Made by a program: the position numbers and the translations under genes. From the NCBI GenBank assembly GCA_050736615.1, contig JBOHWL010000135.1, positions 1-8,920 of the forward strand: a DNA stretch of 8,920 bases, in the 5' to 3' direction. Positions 1-5,783 of this stretch are shown here, piece by piece. How positions within the stretch are numbered: position 1 is the stretch's first letter; each line of letters opens with the position of its first letter. The stretch is from JBOHWJ01 sp050736615 (GTDB lineage Bacteria > Desulfobacterota > Binatia > Binatales > Binataceae). Below the pieces are notes generated by a model. That model had not been told where the DNA came from, searched no databases, and saw nothing but the letters and a program-made list of their open reading frames with translations.

Positions 1-328
1 GCGTGAGATTGAGCGCGAGCCCACCCAGCAGCACGATGATGAAACCGAGCAGGTAACCGTGATGGGCGAACACGCCCGCCAGCGCGGCCTCGGCCGAACT
101 TCCCGACGGCCCCGCGATACTGGCCGGCGCCACGACGCCGACGCTGTGTGCGGCCGGCAGCGCCGCTGAAGTGGCGGCAATCGGCGCGCCGGAGCCGACG
201 ACGATCTGAGCGCACGCCGGAACCACAGCGGCGATTATCATGAGGACGATCGCAGCCAGCAGCAGATAGTGGGAAAACGCGGCGGGAGCACCGCGCCATA
301 ACCCCAGACGGCGTGAACGGCTATGCAC
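1..328 (-). CDS. DsbD/CcdA-like membrane thiol:disulfide (cytochrome c biogenesis) protein, N-terminal part
   Basis: The gene runs off the left edge; 109 codons are visible. The frame opens after a TGA upstream, and the only reasonable start I see is GTG at 328, without a clear ribosome binding site. Residues 1-20 are basic (HSRSRRLGLWRG), 21-38 are hydrophobic, and PACAQ at 37-41 resembles a signal-peptidase site. An Ala/Pro/Ser-rich linker follows to about 85. A second hydrophobic segment, 92-109, reads GYLLGFIIVLLGGLALNLT and stops at the edge. In DsbD/CcdA transmembrane domains this type of segment leads directly into the redox motif (N-L-T-P-C), which would be the next codons. The family moves reducing power across the inner membrane to periplasmic thioredoxin-like partners. 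The short linker leaves no room for the N-terminal DsbD-alpha domain. The call rests on one helix and family memory, so it is moderate. Confidence 0.55.
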   Translation of the reverse strand, partial: MHSRSRRLGLWRGAPAAFSHYLLLAAIVLMIIAAVVPACAQIVVGSGAPIAATSAALPAAHSVGVVAPASIAGPSGSSAEAALAGVFAHHGYLLGFIIVLLGGLALNLT

Positions 329-515
329 GCTGCTGATTAACGCGCGGCGTCGCGCAATTCAATTGTCCGCAGCACCCGGCAGCGTCCATCGCCGCCCGAG
401 CCTGAGCGCCCGACGAGCGCGAGCCGAACTTTAAACACACGTGGCGGACTCCTGATGGTTAAATGCGCCTCGCCAGCTCATATTCCAAAACACCCTGGAT
501 AAAATATGACTTCTT

Positions 516-560
516 TCTTCAATCTTCTCTCCGTTTTTTTGCGGGGGAGAAGATTGAGGG
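516..560. repeat. Perfect inverted repeat downstream of ribB, possible transcription terminator
   Basis: Arms at 519-532 and 544-557 pair over 14 bp (one G-U) around an 11-base loop that contains seven T. It lies about 45 bases beyond the ribB stop, between ribB and the partial membrane-protein gene, both on the minus strand. As a terminator it is atypical: neither strand has a U-tract just after the stem, because the T/A run is in the loop. It could instead be a processing site or a short mobile palindrome. Confidence 0.4.
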
Positions 561-600
561 GATGCACGCTGTGATTTTCAACAGCCTGCCAGGCCATACT

Positions 601-1776
601 TTAATCGTCGAGCGCGGCACCGTTGGAAGACAGCGGCGCGCTATCCACGATTTCGAGCCCGTAGCCCGGCAGATTGGCCAGGCGCGGCGGTTTGTCAGTG
701 AGCAGCACCATCTTGCGCACGCCCACGTCGCGCAGGATCTGCGCGCCGATGCCGTAATCGCGGAAGTCCGCTTCCGGCGCGTTGAAATGCGTGCTGGCGC
801 GGCGCGCGATGCGGCGATGATGGCCGTTGCCGATATCGCTTGCAATCGTATCCGACTCGCGTTTGAGATACAGGATCACGCCCTGCCCGGCTTCAGCAAT
901 TTGCTCCATCGCGGCAATCAACAGGCTGCGCGTATTACGCTTGGTGTAGCCGAATACGTCGCCCGGCAGGTATTCGCGATGGGCGCGCACCAGCACCGGC
1001 TCGCCCGAGCTTATCTCACCCATGACCAGCACCAGATGCTCGCTCTGATCGACCAGGTTGCGATACACGCAGGCCTTGAATTCGCCGCATCGGGTAGGCA
1101 GCCGGGCCTCGGCGATACGCTCGACCATGGTTTCGTTGCGCAGCCGGTATTCAATAATATCCGCGACGGTGACCAGCTTGAGGCTGTGTTGGCGGGCGAA
1201 TTCGACCAGGTCGTCACGCCGCGCCATGGTGCCGTCTTCCTTGAGGATTTCGCAAATCACGCCGGCCGGCTTGAGTCCCGCCATCCGCGCCAGGTCAACC
1301 GCGCCCTCCGTCTGGCCGGTGCGCACCAGCACCCCGCCGTCGCGCGCGCGCAAGGGATAGACGTAGCCCGGCGTGACGAATTCGGCGCCGGTCGCGTCTT
1401 CGCGCACGGCTTGCAGAATCGTGGTCGAACGGTCGTGGGCCGAGATGCCCGAGCCGCTGGCGCGGCGCGCGGTAATCGGCACGGTAAAGGCGGTGCCCAG
1501 CGGCGCCTGATTATCGCCCACCATCATATTGAGGCCGAGCTGGTCAATTCTTTCGGCCGCCATCGGCAGGCAAATCAGGCCGCGGCCATGCTTGGCCATG
1601 AAGTTGATGGCTTCGGGCGTCGTTTTCTCCGCGGCCATGCAGAGGTCGCCCTCATTTTCACGATTCTCGTCATCCATCAGGATGATCATGCGGCCGCGCC
1701 GGATTTCCTCGAGCGCCTCTTCGATATCGATGAACGGTGCTCTGGTCCGTGGTCTTTCCGGTATTTCGCCAAACAT
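601..1776 (-). CDS. ribB: 3,4-dihydroxy-2-butanone-4-phosphate synthase with degenerate GTP cyclohydrolase II domain (RibBA-like)
   Basis: The N-terminal half (about 10-205) is a RibB domain, which converts ribulose 5-phosphate to the four-carbon riboflavin precursor. It shows DDENRENEGD at 35-44, SGISAHDRSTTI near 109-120 and TEGAVDLARMAGLKPAGVICE at about 156-177. Two positions that are histidines in E. coli RibB (H136, H153, 17 residues apart) are Y138 and Q155 here. The C-terminal half (about 215-391) is GTP cyclohydrolase II-like. Its three zinc cysteines (C-LTGD-...-RCDC in E. coli RibA) are replaced by Y269, R280 and T282, although FRDYGIGAQIL (338-348) survives. This half is therefore probably not a cyclohydrolase. 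Total length of 391 fits bifunctional RibBA proteins. The start ATG at 1776 has GAGGG 8 bases upstream. The gene diverges from selA; no FMN riboswitch is seen in the 168-base leader region. Confidence 0.93.
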   Translation of the reverse strand: MFGEIPERPRTRAPFIDIEEALEEIRRGRMIILMDDENRENEGDLCMAAEKTTPEAINFMAKHGRGLICLPMAAERIDQLGLNMMVGDNQAPLGTAFTVPITARRASGSGISAHDRSTTILQAVREDATGAEFVTPGYVYPLRARDGGVLVRTGQTEGAVDLARMAGLKPAGVICEILKEDGTMARRDDLVEFARQHSLKLVTVADIIEYRLRNETMVERIAEARLPTRCGEFKACVYRNLVDQSEHLVLVMGEISSGEPVLVRAHREYLPGDVFGYTKRNTRSLLIAAMEQIAEAGQGVILYLKRESDTIASDIGNGHHRRIARRASTHFNAPEADFRDYGIGAQILRDVGVRKMVLLTDKPPRLANLPGYGLEIVDSAPLSSNGAALDD

Positions 1777-1931
1777 GGAAGTTGCCCTCGCCGTGGAGAG
1801 CGCCCTTAAGCGGGTGCCCCTTACGCTTTTTCGTCAATAAGATTGTATCGCAACCAAGCCATCGCCGTGAATCCCTTGTGCGCCGTCCTCAAGAAGCGAC
1901 CAACGATACCGGCGCCGACCGCGCATAACGC

Positions 1932-1937
1932 TATAAT
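1932..1937 (+). promoter_or_regulatory. Consensus -10 box (TATAAT) for selA, predicting a leaderless transcript
   Basis: A perfect TATAAT ends 7 bases before the A of the selA ATG at 1945, the spacing expected between a -10 box and the +1 base. No Shine-Dalgarno sequence occurs between them (CGCGCCC only), so transcription would begin at or next to the start codon. There is no recognisable -35 at 1909-1914 and no extended TGn, so the assignment is inferred from position and the perfect hexamer. Confidence 0.45.
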
Positions 1938-1944
1938 CGCGCCC

Positions 1945-3402
1945 ATGGCGAAGAAAAGTGACGCCGGCGGCGCTCACGCCGGGCTCCTGCGTGCGCTTCC
2001 CGCGATGGATGAATGCCTCAAGGCCGCCGCCGTCGATCCGGCCTTGAGCCGCTTCAGCCGTCAATATCAAAAGCTGCTGATCCATCGCGTACAGGGCGAT
2101 TTCAGACAAGCCCTCCAGCAGTCCGGTCAAGTCGATGAAGCATTCCACCTGAAGCTCGGGTCAATTCAAACGCCAGATGCGCGCGACGCGATGCTCGCGG
2201 CAACCATCCGCGCCGCGCGCGCCGCCGCCGCATCCGATGTGCCGGCCCTGCGCACGGTCGTCAACGCCACCGGCGTGGTCCTGCATACTAATCTCGGGCG
2301 CGCCATCCTGGCCGAAAGTGCGGTCGCCGCCGTCGTCAGCGCGGCGCGTGGCGCGGTCAACCTCGAATACGATTTGAGCAGCGGTGGCCGCGGCGATCGC
2401 GACGAACTGGTCGAAGCGGAATTATGCGCGCTGACCGGCGCCGAAGCCGCCACCGTGGTCAACAACAACGCCGCCGCCGTACTACTCGCGCTCAATTCGT
2501 TGGCCGAACATCGCGAGGTGATCGTCTCGCGCGGCGAGTTGATCGAAATCGGCGGTTCCTTCCGTATCCCTGACGTGATGGCGAAAAGCGGCGCGCGGTT
2601 GCGCGAGGTGGGCACCACCAACCGCACTCATCCGCACGACTATGCCAATGCGATCGGTGCTGAGACCGCGTTGCTGCTGAAGGTGCATCCGTCGAACTAC
2701 CGGGTGGTGGGTTTTACCGCCGCGGTGGGCCTGAATGAATTGGCCGCACTCGCCCGTACGCATAACCTCGACGTGATGGAGGATTTGGGCGCGGGCGCGC
2801 TCGCCGATATGAGCGCATGGGGATTGCCGCGCGAGCCGCTGGTGGGAGAAAGCGTCGCGGCCGGCGCCGGCGTGGTCACCTTTTCGGGCGATAAGCTGCT
2901 CGGCGGACCGCAGGCCGGAATCGCGGTCGGCCGCCGCACGCTCATCGACAAGATGAAGCGTAACCCGCTCAAGCGCGCGCTCCGTTGTGACAAGCTGACC
3001 TTGGCGGCGCTCGAGGCAACCCTGCGCCTTTACCTGCGCAGCCCCGATTTGGCAGGTGAACTGCCGACCTTGCGCATGCTGCGCCGGCAGCCCGCGGAAT
3101 TGGAGACCGTGGCGGCACGTGCGCGGGAAATACTCAGTGCGCGGCTCGGCGCTGAATTTGAAATAGACATCGTCGAATCGACCTCACAAATAGGATCGGG
3201 CGCCTTGCCGACGGAACGGCTGATGACGCGCGCGCTGCGCATCACTCATCCGCGGCTGGGCGCCGACGCGATCGCGGCCCTCTTCCGGCGAGCACGACCA
3301 CCGGTTATCGGCCGCGTCGATGAGGACGCGTTTCAGCTCGATATGCGCACGATCGAAGACCCCGTCATCCTCGCCATCGAACTCGACCCGCCGATTGGAT
3401 AA
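1945..3402 (+). CDS. selA: L-seryl-tRNA(Sec) selenium transferase
   Basis: SelA is a PLP enzyme that converts seryl-tRNA(Sec) to selenocysteinyl-tRNA(Sec) using selenophosphate. The 485-residue length is usual (E. coli about 463). Visible signatures are the N-terminal helix LLRALPAMDECL (about 13-24), VVNATGVVLHTNLGRA, NNNAAAVLLAL (173 on), SRGELIEIGGSFRIPDVM (195 on), EVGTTNRTH (to 229), LLLKVHPSNYRVVGFT (246 region), EDLGAGAL (D280) and FSGDKLLGGPQAGI, with K317 as the expected PLP lysine. The A in DLGAG and the C in LRCDKLTL are small departures from the sequence I remember. The frame stays open to 1843, but ATG 1945 puts the conserved N-terminus in the right place and is preceded by a TATAAT box. 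A selB gene often follows selA; here an unrelated amidohydrolase does. The window contains no selC tRNA, selD or clear selenoprotein. Confidence 0.96.
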   Translation: MAKKSDAGGAHAGLLRALPAMDECLKAAAVDPALSRFSRQYQKLLIHRVQGDFRQALQQSGQVDEAFHLKLGSIQTPDARDAMLAATIRAARAAAASDVPALRTVVNATGVVLHTNLGRAILAESAVAAVVSAARGAVNLEYDLSSGGRGDRDELVEAELCALTGAEAATVVNNNAAAVLLALNSLAEHREVIVSRGELIEIGGSFRIPDVMAKSGARLREVGTTNRTHPHDYANAIGAETALLLKVHPSNYRVVGFTAAVGLNELAALARTHNLDVMEDLGAGALADMSAWGLPREPLVGESVAAGAGVVTFSGDKLLGGPQAGIAVGRRTLIDKMKRNPLKRALRCDKLTLAALEATLRLYLRSPDLAGELPTLRMLRRQPAELETVAARAREILSARLGAEFEIDIVESTSQIGSGALPTERLMTRALRITHPRLGADAIAALFRRARPPVIGRVDEDAFQLDMRTIEDPVILAIELDPPIG

Positions 3403-3563
3403 CGCGCCGCCGGCGGGCAATCTTATCAACGGGGCCGCTCCGCCGATTTCGTTTTCAACCCAGTTATCAAGACTCCGGCATTGAGTTGATGCGGCTTCAT
3501 CACACTTTACGAGAAGCCGGAACCCGGCTAGAAGAAGACTGTGCGTCAAAGCTATCGACGATC

Positions 3564-3570
3564 AAAGGAG
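3564..3570 (+). promoter_or_regulatory. Shine-Dalgarno site deciding the amidohydrolase start
   Basis: AAAGGAG lies 11 bases before ATG 3582. The upstream in-frame ATG at 3486 has no such site, and the residues it would add (positively charged, unlike the family N-terminus) are not conserved-looking. This supports 3582 as the true start. Confidence 0.6.
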
Positions 3571-3581
3571 CAGCGAAGCTT

Positions 3582-4697
3582 ATGGCCAACACCGTAATTT
3601 CCAAACCGATCATTTCCTCCGATTCTCACATCATGGAGCCGCCCAACACCTATATCGCGCGCATCGATAAGAAGTACAAGGACGCCGCGCCGAAAGTCGT
3701 ATGGCAGGAGCAGAGTGGTGACACCTACGTCATCGAGGGGATGAAGCAAACCATTCCAATGGGCCTCGTGGCCGCGGCGGGAGTGCCCGCCAAGGAACTG
3801 GCGACCTCTGCGCGATTTGCCAAATTCGGCGACCTGCATCGCGGCGGATGGGATCCCGAGGCACGGATGGCCGATCAAGAGCGCGACGGCGTTGCCGCCG
3901 AGGTCATCTATCCGAGCGTCGGCATGATTTTGTGCAACCATCCCGACGCCGATTATAAGAAGGCCTGCTTCGACGCTTATAATCTCTGGATCGCGGATTA
4001 CTGCGGGGCGCATCCCGACCGCCTGATAGGGTTGGGGCAAACCGCGATGCGCACGCCGAGCGAGGGCATCCACGACCTCGAGCGCGCTAAAGTGATGGGC
4101 TTGCGCGGCATCATGATGCCGGGTTTTCCTATCCTCGAGGACTACGACAGCAAAATCTACGACGAGTTCTGGGAAGCGTCGATTGCGCTGGCAATGCCGC
4201 TGAGCTTCCATATTCTGACTTCCAGGGAAGGTATCGCCACTCCCAATCGCGGCCCCAAGATGAACTCTTTCATGTCGATCATTCGCGGCAATCAGGACAT
4301 CATCGGGATGTTCATTCTGGGCGGCGTGTTCGAGCGTCATCCTCGGCTGCGCATCTCGTGCGTCGAGGCCGACGCCGGCTGGGTGCCACATTTCATGTAC
4401 CGGCTCGACCACGCCTACGACCGCCATCGCTACTGGTTGGCCGCCGATGTCTTGTCAAAGATGCCGAGCGAATATTTCCGCGAGAATGTCTATACGACTT
4501 TCCAGGACGACTGGGTCGCGTTCAAGATGAAGAACATGTGCAATCCGCGGCGGCTGATGTGGGCCAACGATTTTCCGCACAGCGACTCGACTTGGCCAAA
4601 TTCACAACAGCTTCTGGCGCAACATACGGCGGAATTGAACGAAGAGGAAAAGAACTGGCTGCTGCACGACAACGTCGCGGAGCTCTACGGCATTTGA
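3582..4697 (+). CDS. Amidohydrolase-family metal-dependent hydrolase/decarboxylase (Amidohydro_2, ACMSD-like)
   Basis: The 371-residue protein is a TIM-barrel amidohydrolase of the branch that includes aminocarboxymuconate-semialdehyde decarboxylase. Candidate metal ligands are in order: the N-terminal DSH motif (D14, H16) in ISSDSHIMEPP, H210 in SFHILTS, H253 in GGVFERHPRLRI, and D330 in WANDFPHSDSTWP. Other family landmarks are RMADQERDGVAAEVIYPS, AHPDRLIGLGQTAM, VMGLRGIMMPGFP and the C-terminal LLHDNVAELYGI. No signal peptide is visible, so it is probably cytoplasmic. Such proteins hydrolyse or decarboxylate ring-derived carboxylic acids; the substrate here cannot be read from sequence. 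It follows selA on the same strand after 179 bases with its own ribosome binding site, and precedes a repeat-filled gap and a VOC gene. Family assignment is firm; the reaction is open. Confidence 0.93.
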   Translation: MANTVISKPIISSDSHIMEPPNTYIARIDKKYKDAAPKVVWQEQSGDTYVIEGMKQTIPMGLVAAAGVPAKELATSARFAKFGDLHRGGWDPEARMADQERDGVAAEVIYPSVGMILCNHPDADYKKACFDAYNLWIADYCGAHPDRLIGLGQTAMRTPSEGIHDLERAKVMGLRGIMMPGFPILEDYDSKIYDEFWEASIALAMPLSFHILTSREGIATPNRGPKMNSFMSIIRGNQDIIGMFILGGVFERHPRLRISCVEADAGWVPHFMYRLDHAYDRHRYWLAADVLSKMPSEYFRENVYTTFQDDWVAFKMKNMCNPRRLMWANDFPHSDSTWPNSQQLLAQHTAELNEEEKNWLLHDNVAELYGI

Positions 4698-4717
4698 GGG
4701 CCTGGAACTGAACTTCG

Positions 4718-4735
4718 CATTAGCGAACGCTAAGC
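4718..4735. repeat. Short overlapping palindromes after the amidohydrolase stop
   Basis: Two mutually exclusive hairpins overlap here: TTCGC/GCGAA around an ATTA loop, and TTAGCG/CGCTAA separated by AA. They lie about 20 bases beyond the stop codon. No T-run follows, so this is a weak terminator candidate at best; it may instead be part of the adjoining repeat-rich segment. Confidence 0.25.
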
Positions 4736-4762
4736 GAGCACACCAGTGGAGCGAAGCGCACC

Positions 4763-4882
4763 AAGGAACACCTGCAAAAACCTCATTCTTGTCATTCCGA
4801 GCGTAGCGAGGAATCCCGGACTTTCTTAATTCCTGGCCTTGTTTACGGGATTTCTCATTCCGCGGAATTGTGCAGGTTCCCT
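4763..4882. repeat. Palindromic interspersed repeat element, copy 1 (MITE/REP-like)
   Basis: The element of about 120 bases has imperfect inverted ends: AAGGAACACCTGCA at 4763-4776 and TGCAGGTTCCCT at 4871-4882. Inside the left arm, 4791-4820 is a 30-base GTCATTCCGAGCG...GGAATCCCGGA module. The reversed right half of copy 2 matches it at 28 of 30 positions. The right arm (about 4846-4870, ACGGGATTTCTCATTCCGCGG) is a decayed inverted counterpart. There is no coding capacity and no transposase. This type of module is common in intergenic regions of many uncultured bacteria, from memory. It occupies most of the 324-base gap between the amidohydrolase and VOC genes; the rest (4883-5006) shows nothing clear. 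Confidence 0.7.
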
Positions 4883-5021
4883 ACACGCGCGAGATTGGCA
4901 ATTTCGGCCGAACGCTCGCGGCCTCGCCCGTCCCACGGAACCGGTATCACCGCAGCGCGTTCGCACGCTGCATTTATAGTCAAGGCGCGGCCCGGGCGCC
5001 GATGGCAAGGGAGGACAAGCC

Positions 5022-5468
5022 ATGTTGCAGAAGCTCTTTCACGTCAATATCTGTGTCCGCGATATGGAGCGGTCGATCCGCTTCTACCAGGACCTCGGCT
5101 TTAACAAGGTCAGTGACTTCACGCTCGACGACCCGGACGTGGGCGACGCTTTAGGCCTCAAGGCGAAAAAACTGCGTGGCGTCTTCATGCGACTGGGCAA
5201 CGATGCCGGCGCACCAGTGCTCGATCTCGTGCAGTTTATCGAACCGCCAACACAGGGCACGCCCTACCCGACGCTGAACAACGTCGGCATCTGCCGAATT
5301 GCCTTCAGCGTCGATGATATTGATCGAACCTACGAAGAGTTGAAAAGCAGAAGAGTCGATTTCGTCGCGCCGCTCAAGAAAATCGACGGGCCCGGCGGGG
5401 CCAAAATTGGCGTGGTTTGCTTCAAGGATCCCGACGGTACGATTCTCGAGTTAATCAGCGGGATGTGA
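5022..5468 (+). CDS. VOC-superfamily (glyoxalase/dioxygenase-like) protein
   Basis: The 148-residue protein carries two beta-alpha-beta-beta-beta modules of the vicinal-oxygen-chelate fold. Module 1 starts LFHVNICVRDMERSIRFYQDLGF and contains H7 and VLDLVQFIEP (Q71, E74). Module 2 starts ICRIAFSVDDIDRTYEEL and ends with the typical FKDPDGTILELISG (E143). Typical metal sites use one residue from each edge strand: H, Q/E, H, E. Here the module-2 histidine position appears to be R92 (ICRIAF), so only three of the usual ligands are clear, and the protein may bind metal differently or not at all. Members act as lyases, epimerases, ring-cleaving dioxygenases or binding proteins; the substrate is not predictable. 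ATG 5022 has AAGGGAGGA at 5007-5015, an excellent site. It is flanked on both sides by related palindromic repeats. Confidence 0.92.
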   Translation: MLQKLFHVNICVRDMERSIRFYQDLGFNKVSDFTLDDPDVGDALGLKAKKLRGVFMRLGNDAGAPVLDLVQFIEPPTQGTPYPTLNNVGICRIAFSVDDIDRTYEELKSRRVDFVAPLKKIDGPGGAKIGVVCFKDPDGTILELISGM

Positions 5469-5544
5469 CGCAATGCCACATCGGCAGCTTCACACCGCTG
5501 GCGCTTCAGCACTGGTTGGTCACGACGCCGCTTCCGCGACTGTC

Positions 5545-5572
5545 TTGATAACGAAGTATTGATAGCGAAGAT
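5545..5572. repeat. Short tandem direct repeat, 14-base unit, two copies
   Basis: TTGATAACGAAGTA (5545-5558) is followed immediately by TTGATAGCGAAGAT (5559-5572), 11 of 14 identical. It lies in the noncoding gap after the VOC gene. This is probably a local duplication with no evident function. Confidence 0.5.
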
Positions 5573-5625
5573 ATGCAGCGCGAATAGTTCCGTCGATTCC
5601 AGGGATTGAAATTATTGCCGCCCCT

Positions 5626-5768
5626 AAGGAACCTCTGCACAAGCCCGTTTGTCATTCTGAACGGAGTCTGCGAAGTGAAGAATCCCGGAAAAAACATCGA
5701 ACAAACGGAAAGATCCGGGATTCCTCGCGGCGCTCGGAATGACAGAACTATGCTTATGCAGGGCTCCC
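5626..5768. repeat. Palindromic interspersed repeat element, copy 2 (MITE/REP-like)
   Basis: The element of about 143 bases has a left arm from AAGGAACCTCTGCA (5626-5639) and a right arm ending TGCAGGGCTCCC (5757-5768). The inner stem is exact over 10 bp (5680-5689 with 5714-5723) around a 24-base A-rich loop. The left GTCATTC module (5651-5689) has a 9-base longer centre than the right inverted module (5714-5743). The right module matches copy 1 at 28 of 30 bases. The element ends 2 bases before the Shine-Dalgarno of the downstream esterase gene, so any transcript reading through would carry a strong hairpin just ahead of the ribosome binding site. No convincing target-site duplication is visible. 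The remainder of this 315-base gap (5469-5625) holds only a 14-base tandem duplication. Confidence 0.75.
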
Positions 5769-5770
5769 AT

Positions 5771-5777
5771 AAAGGAG
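5771..5777 (+). promoter_or_regulatory. Shine-Dalgarno site deciding the esterase start
   Basis: AAAGGAG lies 6 bases before ATG 5784 and directly abuts the palindromic element. The earlier in-frame start at 5739 lies inside the repeat and would add 15 residues encoded by repeat sequence, so 5784 is preferred. Confidence 0.65.
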
Positions 5778-5783
5778 ACGACC

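Noticed and set aside
572..592. TTTTCAACAGCCTG just beyond the ribB stop, resembling a sequence often seen at repeat or IS ends in related bacteria
   Set aside because: Only a single short match from memory, with no partner end, duplication or transposase nearby.
463..1809. Long plus-strand frame (448 codons) across the ribB region
   Set aside because: It is antisense to ribB, which has clear family motifs throughout. The antisense translation is Arg/His/Ala-rich with no recognisable domain, as expected from a GC-rich gene read backwards.
1777..1944. Possible FMN riboswitch upstream of ribB
   Set aside because: Read on the minus strand, the leader contains AGGGGCACCC-like bases near 1820 but none of the other conserved FMN-element segments. 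The hairpin present is imperfect and too small.
3407..3416. CCGCCGGCGG palindrome after the selA stop as a terminator
   Set aside because: It has no loop, is very short and lacks a U-tract; such palindromes are frequent at this GC content.
3403..3581. selC (tRNA-Sec) between selA and the amidohydrolase
   Set aside because: No cloverleaf, no long variable arm and no T-loop sequence were found on either strand here or in the other gaps.
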